Shown: in pieces, positions 14,977 to 22,545 of the stretch
Position numbering within the stretch: the stretch's first letter is position 1
Layout: each line of letters starts with the position of its first letter
Source: Candidatus Fermentithermobacillaceae bacterium
GTDB taxonomy: Bacteria > Bacillota > Sulfobacillia > Fermentithermobacillales > Fermentithermobacillaceae
Assembly (NCBI GenBank): GCA_012842425.1
Contig: DUSU01000024.1
Coordinates: forward strand, 1-44,334
Reading direction: 5' to 3'
DNA length: 44,334 nt
Notes under the pieces: generated by a model
The model's input: the letters and a program-made list of their open reading frames with translations, nothing else
Told to the model about the DNA's origin: nothing
Database searches by the model: none
Translations under genes and position numbers: made by a program

Positions 14977-16545
14977 GTGTACGACATTATCCTTAAAGGC
15001 GGAACGATTGTCGACGGAACCGGACGGCCGGCCCGCGTGGCCGACCTGGCAATATCAAACGGCAGGATAGCGCTGATAGCCCGGGACATAAGGGACGAAC
15101 TGGCTGAGATAGTGGATGTATCGGGCCTGGCGGTAGCTCCAGGTTTCATCGATATCCACTCTCATTCCGACGACTCGTTCTTTAAGGAAGGGAGTACTCA
15201 AAGCAAGATCTACCAGGGCGTGACCACTGAGGTCGCCGGTCAGTGCGGAAGTTCGCCTTTCCCGCGCAGAGAAGACCCGGCCGGGGACGCTCCGGATGGT
15301 GAGACCGCTTCGTTTACTGCTCCCTCAATGGAGGCCTTCCTTGAGCGTGTCGAAAGAGAAAACCGGAAGATGTCGACAAACCTCATGTTGCTTATCGGCC
15401 ACGGCTCCGTGAGGAACGCGGCCATCGGAAGCGAGAACCGCAAAGTATCCGAGTCAGAACTGGAGTTCATGAAGTCTATGGTCGATGCCGCCATGCGAGC
15501 GGGGGCGTGGGGACTATCGCTCGGGTTGGGCTATGCTCCTGGAGTCTCATCGGACCAGCATGAGCTCAACGAGCTGGGTTCCGTCGTTGCCAAGTACGGC
15601 GGTATCGTGACGTCTCATATGAGAAACCAGGGCGCCCGCACTCCGGAGTCACTCGAAGAGATGTTTGGCATCCACAGGTACTCGGGAGTGAAAGTCCACA
15701 TAGCCCACTACAAAGTGTCAGGGAAGGCCAACTGGGGGCGGGCAACCGAGTTTGTTGAGTGGGTCCACGATGCCAAACGGAAGGGCATCAGAGTTTCTGT
15801 GGATGTCTACCCATATCGAGCGTCTTCATCGGGCATCACCAACTGCTGGCCGAACTGGGCCATACAGGGGGGCCGCGAGAGGGCCGTGGAACGCACCCAT
15901 AACCATGAGAGACCGGCTCTCCTTGAGGCGCTAAACCAAAGATTTGCGACTCCGGAGGATGGAGACAGTCTGTACGTGGTTACGACTCACGGTAGGTTCC
16001 CCATGGCTGACGGAAAGACAATTGGGGAGATTGCCCGAGCCCTCGGCGTTTCCATGGCCGAAGCCGTCCTTGAGGTCACGAGACAGACCGGCGCCAGAGC
16101 CACGTGCGTCTCGTTCTCGATGTGCGATGAGGATGTAATGACCATGCTCGCGCAGGACGATTTCGCCATCGGGTCTGACGGCCGAGGTTTTTCTATGGAT
16201 CCCGCTGAGTGCGACGGGAAGCCGCATCCGCGTAACTTCGGCACTTTCCCGAGGTTCCTGCGCCTTGCAAGGGAAAACGGGTTCTGTTCTCTAGAGACGG
16301 CGGTCCACAGGATGACCGGTCTCTCGAAAGAGATCATGGGGATCCCAGATAGGGGTATCCTTGAGCAGGGCTATGCTGCCGACATCACCGTGTTTGACCC
16401 AAGAACCGTGTCCGACAACGGGTCCTTCGATGATCCGATCCGGAAGAACACCGGCATCCACCACGTGCTATTGGGTGGCCGGTTCGCGCTCCGCGATGGC
16501 GAACAGACTCCCCTCCGGCTTGGGAGGTTCATCCTCAGGCGGTGA
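14977..16545 (+). CDS. N-acyl-D-amino-acid deacylase family amidohydrolase
   Basis: 522 residues of the D-aminoacylase branch of the amidohydrolase superfamily. The N-terminus (YDIILKGGTIVDGTGRP) is the small beta domain, followed by the metal motif DIHSHSD, a cysteine in AGQCGSSPFP at the position of the family's metal-bridging residue, histidines in TSHMRNQG and VHIAHYK, and the catalytic aspartate in IGSDGRGFS. The C-terminal GYAADITVFDP is the closing beta domain. The reaction is hydrolysis of an N-acyl-D-amino acid or related amide; dihydroorotase-like relatives exist, so the substrate is open. The GTG start has GGAGAGG ~12 bases upstream. Next to an M24 peptidase, it probably serves peptide scavenging. 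Confidence 0.88.
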   Translation: MYDIILKGGTIVDGTGRPARVADLAISNGRIALIARDIRDELAEIVDVSGLAVAPGFIDIHSHSDDSFFKEGSTQSKIYQGVTTEVAGQCGSSPFPRREDPAGDAPDGETASFTAPSMEAFLERVERENRKMSTNLMLLIGHGSVRNAAIGSENRKVSESELEFMKSMVDAAMRAGAWGLSLGLGYAPGVSSDQHELNELGSVVAKYGGIVTSHMRNQGARTPESLEEMFGIHRYSGVKVHIAHYKVSGKANWGRATEFVEWVHDAKRKGIRVSVDVYPYRASSSGITNCWPNWAIQGGRERAVERTHNHERPALLEALNQRFATPEDGDSLYVVTTHGRFPMADGKTIGEIARALGVSMAEAVLEVTRQTGARATCVSFSMCDEDVMTMLAQDDFAIGSDGRGFSMDPAECDGKPHPRNFGTFPRFLRLARENGFCSLETAVHRMTGLSKEIMGIPDRGILEQGYAADITVFDPRTVSDNGSFDDPIRKNTGIHHVLLGGRFALRDGEQTPLRLGRFILRR

Positions 16546-16615
16546 GAGCTCTCTTGTCGCGTGCAAGGCGGGGTTTTCTGTCTTGGGGGTATCTTGATTG
16601 AAAGGGTGATTCTGA

Positions 16616-17893
16616 GTGGAGTACGGCGGCGTTCCGAGGAGTTCTGATTACGAGAGGAAGATCCTTCCCCTGAGAGAGCAGGCAAGGGTGACTGACGGTT
16701 GGTTGCGCCAGAGGCTGGAGACCGTGCTTCCGGCAGTCATGGCCAGAGAAGGCTTCGACATGTGGATTATCATCTGCCGGGAGTACAATGAGGATCCCGT
16801 GCTCCTCACCTTGTTGCCCGCAACGAGCATGTCGGCACGGCGCAGGACAATGCTGGTCCTGAACCGCAATGAGTCGGGTACCGTCGACCGCTTCATCCTG
16901 TCACGATCGGGAGGCAGGCGCGGCGGCCTGTATGAGGGTGTTTGGGATGCGGATTCGGAAGACCAGTGGGAATCACTTGCCCGACTCGTCCGCGAACGCG
17001 ACCCGAAGAACATCGGCATTAACATCTCTGAGACGTTCGCCTTCGGTGACGGCCTCAGCCATACCGAATACCGGCTTCTTTCTGAAGCGCTGGGCGAGAA
17101 ATACATGTCCCGTGCGAGGGGAGCGGAGAGGTTGGCGGTGGGCTGGCTCGAACACCGGACCGAAGCCGAGCTCACGGCCTATCCGGGCATCGTCCAGATA
17201 GCCCACGGGATCGTTGCGGAAGCTTTTTCTAGCCGGGTTGTCCATCCGGGGATTACGACCGCGAGCGACATCGGCTGGTGGATGAGGCAGCGCATGTCGG
17301 ACATGGGCCTGAGGGCATGGTTCCATTCCAACGTGACGGTACAGAGGTGGGGTGAGCCGAACGTGAATCCGGATGACCCCATCCTTCCCGGCGACGTCCT
17401 CCACTGCGATATGGGGTTCATCTACTTGGGGCTCGCGACTGACGTCCAGCAGCTTGCCTACGTGCTGAGACCTGGAGAGACCGACGCTCCTTTCGGGCTC
17501 AAGGCCTTATTGGCGACCGGAAACCGCCTGCAGGATATCCATGCCGATGAGTTCGTTGAGGGAAGGACCGGCAACGAGATACTGGCCGCTACCCTCGAGA
17601 AGGCCGTCGCAGAGGGACTCACTCCATGCGTCTATTCCCATCCCTTGGGCTTCCACGGACACGGAGCTGGGCCTACCATCGGACTCTACGACCACCAGGA
17701 AGGAGTCCCGGGTAGAGGGGACTACGAGCTTCGCGAAAACACGTGCTACGCCATGGAACTCAACGTTAAGGCCCCGGTTCCCGAGTGGGACGGGCAGGTT
17801 GTTACCGCCGCACTCGAGGAGGACATCGTGTTCACGGGCGGCAAAGTCAGGTTCCTGGACGGAAGGCAGAAGGCGTTCCACCTGATACGCTAA
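16616..17893 (+). CDS. M24 family metallopeptidase (Xaa-Pro aminopeptidase-like)
   Basis: 425 residues. An N-terminal creatinase-like domain (~1-175) precedes the pita-bread catalytic domain. Metal-ligand positions are visible: the aspartates in LHCDMGF and ATDVQQ, the histidine in GFHGHGAGPTIG, and glutamates in YAMELNV and ALEEDIVF. The first aspartate and its context are well preserved, so the enzyme should bind two metals. It probably cleaves X-Pro dipeptides or removes an N-terminal residue. The GTG start has GAAAGGG ~10 bases upstream. An intrinsic terminator follows, so it ends a transcript that may include the upstream amidohydrolase gene, 70 bases away. Confidence 0.9.
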   Translation: MEYGGVPRSSDYERKILPLREQARVTDGWLRQRLETVLPAVMAREGFDMWIIICREYNEDPVLLTLLPATSMSARRRTMLVLNRNESGTVDRFILSRSGGRRGGLYEGVWDADSEDQWESLARLVRERDPKNIGINISETFAFGDGLSHTEYRLLSEALGEKYMSRARGAERLAVGWLEHRTEAELTAYPGIVQIAHGIVAEAFSSRVVHPGITTASDIGWWMRQRMSDMGLRAWFHSNVTVQRWGEPNVNPDDPILPGDVLHCDMGFIYLGLATDVQQLAYVLRPGETDAPFGLKALLATGNRLQDIHADEFVEGRTGNEILAATLEKAVAEGLTPCVYSHPLGFHGHGAGPTIGLYDHQEGVPGRGDYELRENTCYAMELNVKAPVPEWDGQVVTAALEEDIVFTGGKVRFLDGRQKAFHLIR

Positions 17894-17910
17894 CGCGGGG
17901 AACTGTACTC

Positions 17911-17949
17911 ACCCCTTTCTCTCGATCTACACTGAGAGAAAGGGGTTTT
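17911..17949 (+). terminator. intrinsic terminator after the M24 peptidase gene
   Basis: ACCCCTTTCTCTC pairs with GAGAGAAAGGGGT around a ~12-base loop and is followed by TTTT. It lies 18 bases after the stop codon. Confidence 0.9.
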
Positions 17950-18076
17950 GTCTTGCCGGAGGGTTCAAAAGGGTATGCAGGCCCGACGGCAAATAGAGAA
18001 GAAGGGAGCCTGGGCGAGAGACACTTGCGCCGGGCGATCAAGCAGGAGATGTCCAAGGAGACTCGGGGGCGAAAAC

Positions 18077-19033
18077 ATGCAAAGACGGAAACTCGGCAAC
18101 ACAGGTATCGAAGTGACAGAACTCTGCTTTGGGGTGCTTCCCATGGGGCCCAACCAGCGGGGCCTATCTCCTGAGGAAGGTGGCCGCCTTATCAGAAAGG
18201 CCATAGAGCGGGGCGTCAACTTCCTCGACACTGCGCAGTCTTACAGGACTTATCCTCACATAAGGGCCGCTTTGGACAGCTTGCCGGATAAGGGCCGGGA
18301 TGTCGTCATCTCGACCAAGTCCGCGGCCAAGACCTACGAAGAAATGGCTGCGGCCGTTGATGAGGCAAGGCAGGCCCTCGGCAGGGATGTAATCGACATA
18401 TTCCTCCTCCATGCCGCGAGAGTGGACGCATCCGTATTTGACGAGAGAAAAGGCGCCTACGAGTGCCTCTTGGATAGGAAGTCCATGGGAGTCATAAGGG
18501 CCGTAGGCATTTCCACCCACTCTGTGGAGGTTGTGCGAAAGGCCGCGGAGGTGGACGGGATCGACATCGTATTCCCCATAATCAACGTGCAAGGCATGGG
18601 CATCCTCCACGGTACGCGAGATGACATGGTGCAGGCCATAAAGGCAGCTGCCGGCGCGGGCAAAGGACTCTTTGCCATGAAGGCGCTTGCGGGAGGCAAC
18701 CTCCTTTCGGACATTGAAGGCGCCTTCGCCTACGTGAGAGCCATAGAAGGCATCTCTGCTGTGGCCGTCGGGATGGTGAAGGAAGAGGAACTGGATATCA
18801 ACCTGGCTATTTTCAACGACGAGCCGGTGCCTCAGGCCCTGAAGACTCGGGTTGTGAACACCAAGAAGCTCATCATCCAGGCGTTTTGCATAGGCTGCGG
18901 GAGATGCGTGGAAACCTGCCCCAATATGGCCATGGAAGTGGTCGACGGAAAGGCGAGAAACGACAAGTCCAGGTGCATCCTCTGCGGGTACTGCGCGCCT
19001 GTATGTCCTCAGTTCGCGATCAGGTTGGTCTAA
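18077..19033 (+). CDS. aldo/keto reductase with C-terminal two-cluster ferredoxin domain
   Basis: 318 residues. Residues 1-260 form an AKR barrel with a complete tetrad: D51, Y56, K81 (ISTKS) and H112 (FLLHAAR). Residues 265-318 carry two [4Fe-4S] motifs, C271/274/277/281 and C300/303/306/310. The ATG at 18077 is chosen because it opens with RRKLGNTGIEVTELCFG, the classic AKR start; the frame extends upstream without homology. The domain order suggests a redox enzyme that moves electrons between ferredoxin-like clusters and a carbonyl substrate, possibly NAD(P)H-linked. A paralogue at 29063 shares the layout. It lies alone between a terminator and an MFS gene. Confidence 0.9.
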   Translation: MQRRKLGNTGIEVTELCFGVLPMGPNQRGLSPEEGGRLIRKAIERGVNFLDTAQSYRTYPHIRAALDSLPDKGRDVVISTKSAAKTYEEMAAAVDEARQALGRDVIDIFLLHAARVDASVFDERKGAYECLLDRKSMGVIRAVGISTHSVEVVRKAAEVDGIDIVFPIINVQGMGILHGTRDDMVQAIKAAAGAGKGLFAMKALAGGNLLSDIEGAFAYVRAIEGISAVAVGMVKEEELDINLAIFNDEPVPQALKTRVVNTKKLIIQAFCIGCGRCVETCPNMAMEVVDGKARNDKSRCILCGYCAPVCPQFAIRLV

Positions 19034-19158
19034 GCTGAGACTTGCGCGAAGTGATCATTACCATGCCTACCGGACGCCCGGATATGGTAGAATTCATTAT
19101 TAACTATCGCGCTAGAAGACCTGTTGGGAGAGATCAATAGCACCGGGGGAAAGAGAAA

Positions 19159-20517
19159 ATGTGGCGCCTTAAGGGCGTGGCGGCCCGCCTGAAGTCGGAC
19201 CTAGGCATGTCTCCTCTTGAACACCCTTCCGACCGCATTGAGAGGAACATCCGCGTAAACATATACCACGGTATCTGTTCTATCTTGGCCGTGAACCTGG
19301 CGGCGCCCTTCATGGGCATTTTTGCCGTCAAACTGGGAGCATCTGAGTACCAAGTGGGTCTCCTCTCGTCGGGGCCGGCTCTCGTGAGTCTCTTGTCCAT
19401 GATCCCAGGCGGGAAGTTCATGGATAGGAAGGTACGCAAGAAAAAAGCCATCTCGGTCTTCATCATGCTCCAGCGCATTTTCTACCTTTTCATAGCAACC
19501 ATTCCTTTCTTTGTGCCCGACCGCCGCGCTCACCTCTTGGTGCTTGCGGTGACTGCCATGAATATCCCTGCTTCCATAGCCAACATAGGATGGCAGGCCT
19601 TCATCTCCAAGGTTGTACCGCCGGAACGAAGGGCAGAGGCCTTCGCCACGAGGAATAGGCTCATGAACCTGACGGGGACCATTGTGGTCCTTATAGCCGG
19701 TCGCCTTATTGACATCGCCGGCTTTCCCGCTGGTTACCAGATCTTCTTCGCAGGCGCATTCCTGTTGTCGCTTCTGGAGATCTGGGTGCTCGGGAAGGTT
19801 GACGAATCGGTAGGTGTGGCGGAGGCGAAGGGCGATACCCAAGGTTCGGGAAACGCTGGTGCAACGGGGGCGACCGCCGAAGCCGATCGTCGCGAACCCG
19901 CTTCGCCCAGGGGGCTCTTGGGCCGGGTGTCGGTTCCCGGTCCGTACCTCCGTTACACGCTGGCGTCTGTCTTCTATCACCTGGCCCTTCAGGCCCCGTG
20001 GCCCCTGTTCACCCTTTACCAGGTCAACGTACTGGGAGCCAACAACACGTGGGTAAGCCTACTGAGCCTTACCAATACCAGTGGTTCGCTCCTTGGGTAC
20101 GGCTTTTGGGCTAAGCAGTGCAGGAGGCGGGGTAACCTGAGCACTCTGGCGATAGCGAGCGCGGGCATCTTCGCCGTTCCGCTGGTGTACGCTTTTTCCA
20201 AGAGCCTGCTTACCATCGTCTGCTTCAATCTCTTCACCGGGATGATTTTCTCAGGAGTTAACCTGGCGCTTTTCAACCATCTCTTGGAGGTAACGCCAGA
20301 GGAGTCAAAGGCAAGTTATATAGCGTATTACACAACTGCCATAAACACCTCGGCCATTTTCGCTCCCATGGTTGGGGTTGGCTTACTCAACCTCTACGGC
20401 TTCCGGACGGCGTTTCTCATATGTGCCTTCATGCGCCTTTCGGCCAGCCTCTTTTTCCGGCTCGTGCAGCATGTTGAGAGGAAGGTTTCGCTAGAGGCCC
20501 AAGGTGTCGCGATGTAG
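19159..20517 (+). CDS. MFS transporter
   Basis: 452 residues with two six-helix halves. Loop 2-3 carries GGKFMDRKVRKKKA, and helix 5 contains NRLMNLTGTIVVL. The central cytoplasmic loop (residues ~215-250) is unusually long and low in complexity (GDTQGSGNAGATGATAEADR). The motif set fits uptake or efflux of a small organic solute, but substrate cannot be assigned. Similar proteins in Bacillota are annotated only as MFS. The ATG has GGGGGAAAGAG just upstream. It follows the aldo/keto reductase by 125 bases with a weak TAGAAT at 19088, so it may be separately transcribed. Confidence 0.87.
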   Translation: MWRLKGVAARLKSDLGMSPLEHPSDRIERNIRVNIYHGICSILAVNLAAPFMGIFAVKLGASEYQVGLLSSGPALVSLLSMIPGGKFMDRKVRKKKAISVFIMLQRIFYLFIATIPFFVPDRRAHLLVLAVTAMNIPASIANIGWQAFISKVVPPERRAEAFATRNRLMNLTGTIVVLIAGRLIDIAGFPAGYQIFFAGAFLLSLLEIWVLGKVDESVGVAEAKGDTQGSGNAGATGATAEADRREPASPRGLLGRVSVPGPYLRYTLASVFYHLALQAPWPLFTLYQVNVLGANNTWVSLLSLTNTSGSLLGYGFWAKQCRRRGNLSTLAIASAGIFAVPLVYAFSKSLLTIVCFNLFTGMIFSGVNLALFNHLLEVTPEESKASYIAYYTTAINTSAIFAPMVGVGLLNLYGFRTAFLICAFMRLSASLFFRLVQHVERKVSLEAQGVAM

Positions 20518-20552
20518 AGCATGCGCCGGCATTGATACTTGCAGGTTTGAAC

Positions 20553-20660
20553 GTGAGCCGGATTAAGGTCGTCTTCGCCGGAGGAGCGGCCCTCACGGCC
20601 GTATCGCTGGTTTACAGCCGGAACCTCGACCGCAGGGACAGGGCGCTTGCAGGTATGTAG
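20553..20660 (+). CDS. possible 35-residue hydrophobic peptide
   Basis: GTG at 20553 to TAG at 20658-20660, in the gap between the MFS gene and proS. The peptide starts VSRIKVVFAGGAALTAVSLV and ends with a highly charged RNLDRRDRALAGM tail, a pattern of a single-helix membrane peptide. The ribosome-binding sequence is weak. It could be a relic of a larger gene; I keep it only as a candidate. Confidence 0.25.
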   Translation: MSRIKVVFAGGAALTAVSLVYSRNLDRRDRALAGM

Positions 20661-20737
20661 CTATCCCGCCGCACCATAAGGTCTGCTTGGGTGTCAAAGA
20701 AGGCGCTCCTCCCGCCGCGGAGGCAGGCCATGCTTCG

Positions 20738-20766
20738 TTGACCCTCATATTTATGGTCGATATAAT
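20738..20766 (+). promoter_or_regulatory. sigma-A promoter of proS-alaS
   Basis: TTGACC (20738-20743) and TATAAT (20761-20766) are separated by exactly 17 bases. Transcription would start near 20773, 30 bases before the proS ATG, leaving no room for a T-box leader. Confidence 0.85.
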
Positions 20767-20802
20767 CGTTCTAATCTTCGCCCACTAATTGGAGGCCTTA
20801 CT

Positions 20803-22545
20803 ATGAGAATGAGTCAGAGGTTCGGCAGGACCCTGAGAGAAAAGCCCGCCGAAGCCGAAATGCCTTCTCACGAACTGCTTCTCCGAACCGGCATGATCTC
20901 CAAGTTAGCCGCCGGTATATACAGCTACCTGCCTCTTGCCTGGCGCAGTATCAGGAAGATAGAGGACATAATGCGGAGAGAAATGGACGCAGCCGGTGGT
21001 CAGGAAGTCAACATGCCGGTCGTGCACCCTTCGGATATATGGGAAGAGTCAGGCCGGTTCTTCCAAGTAGGACCCGAGATGGTCAGGTTCAAGGACCGGT
21101 CGGGCAGGGACATGGTGCTTGCCATGACCCACGAGGAACCGGTGACAGACCTCGCCAGACGCTTTATCGATTCGTACAAGCAGCTCCCCATGGTTGTGTA
21201 CCATATCCAGACCAAGTTTAGGGACGAACCGAGGTCCAGAGGCGGACTGGTGCGCGTGCGCGAGTTTGTCATGAAAGACGCGTACAGCTTCCACGCCGAC
21301 CAAAAGAGCCTTGACGAGTACTATCCGACCCAGTGCCGGGCTTACATGAGGATCTGTCAGTCTTGCGGAGTGCCCGTTACTCAAGTCCAGGGCGATGTAG
21401 GAATGATGGGTGGGACCGGCGCCCACGAGTTCACCTACGTGACCGACGTGGGAGAAGATACGCTGATCCTTTGCCCCGCATGCGGATATGCCGCAAATAG
21501 AGAGGCCGCCTGCATTGACAAGAACGCGGGGGTGCCTGAGGCCGCAGACGGGCAGGTACCGTCTGGCCCGGCCAAAGTCGCCACGCCCGGAAAGGATACC
21601 ATCGCATCGGTCTGCGAGTTTCTGGGTGTGGACCCCAAGACCAGCATAAAGACTATGGTGTATTACGCCGGGCAGGATCCGGTGATGGTCGTCTTGAGGG
21701 GCGACCTGGACGTCAACGAGAAGAAGCTCGCCAACTTGCGCAAGGTGGACAAAGTCCGGCTGGCGGAACCCGAAGAACTTAAAGAACTCGCCTTAGAGCA
21801 AGGATACATGTCGCCCGTTGGCGTGGAACGCATCTTCGTTGTCGCAGACGACAGTCTCACCACCGACAGGTCCTATGTGGCCGGCGCCAATGAGAAAGAC
21901 CACCACTTGACCGGAGTAGTGCCCGGCAGGGATTTCAAGATCGACGCTGTAGCCGACATCGTCGCGGCGAGGGAAGGAGATCCGTGCCCGGTCTGCGGCG
22001 CTGGCCTGACGGTGAAGAGAGGAGTCGAGGTCGGCAACACCTTCAAGCTAGGGACCCGGTATTCCGTCCCCATGAAAGCCATGTACCAGGACGAGAACGG
22101 AGAACTTAAGCCATTGGTCATGGGCTGCTACGGCATGGGAGTCGGGAGGCTCCTTGCCTGCGTAATTGAGGCCAATCATGATGACAAGGGCATCATCTGG
22201 CCGATGACCGTGGCGCCCTACCACGTGCACCTTGTAGGGCTTGGGACGTCCCCTGAGGCGAAGAGCGCAGCCGAAAGTGTATACGAGCGGCTTGTGGCCG
22301 AAGGGATTGAGGTCTTGTACGACGACCGGGACGAGTCTGCCGGGGTCAAGTTCAACGACGCCGATCTTTTGGGCATGCCTATAAGGGTTACGGTATCCGA
22401 GAGGAGCCTCAAGAGGGGCGGGGCAGAGGTCAAGATGCGCCGGCTTTCCGAGGGAGAAATTGTGCCTCTGGACGCGCTCTCCGAGCGGCTCAAAGAGATA
22501 ATCCGGAGCGAGATTGAGCGCATTCTGCCGGGGGAGGAATCCTGA
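20803..22545 (+). CDS. proS: prolyl-tRNA synthetase, bacterial type with editing insertion
   Basis: 580 residues; charges tRNA-Pro with proline. Class II motif 1 (LAWRSIRKIEDIMRREM), motif 2 (TKFRDEPRSRGGLVRVREF) and motif 3 (YGMGVGRLLACVIE) are all visible. Residues ~225-405 are the INS/YbaK-like domain that hydrolyses mischarged Ala-tRNA-Pro, with ANEKDHHLTG near its end. The anticodon-binding domain closes the protein (YDDRDESAGVKFNDADLLG). The ATG has GGAGG eight bases upstream. It overlaps alaS by one base and shares the promoter at 20738. The length is normal for the family. Confidence 0.97.
   Translation: MRMSQRFGRTLREKPAEAEMPSHELLLRTGMISKLAAGIYSYLPLAWRSIRKIEDIMRREMDAAGGQEVNMPVVHPSDIWEESGRFFQVGPEMVRFKDRSGRDMVLAMTHEEPVTDLARRFIDSYKQLPMVVYHIQTKFRDEPRSRGGLVRVREFVMKDAYSFHADQKSLDEYYPTQCRAYMRICQSCGVPVTQVQGDVGMMGGTGAHEFTYVTDVGEDTLILCPACGYAANREAACIDKNAGVPEAADGQVPSGPAKVATPGKDTIASVCEFLGVDPKTSIKTMVYYAGQDPVMVVLRGDLDVNEKKLANLRKVDKVRLAEPEELKELALEQGYMSPVGVERIFVVADDSLTTDRSYVAGANEKDHHLTGVVPGRDFKIDAVADIVAAREGDPCPVCGAGLTVKRGVEVGNTFKLGTRYSVPMKAMYQDENGELKPLVMGCYGMGVGRLLACVIEANHDDKGIIWPMTVAPYHVHLVGLGTSPEAKSAAESVYERLVAEGIEVLYDDRDESAGVKFNDADLLGMPIRVTVSERSLKRGGAEVKMRRLSEGEIVPLDALSERLKEIIRSEIERILPGEES

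Noticed and set aside
20518-20802. T-box leader upstream of proS
   Set aside because: The promoter at 20738-20766 leaves only about 30 bases of leader and no T-box sequence is seen.
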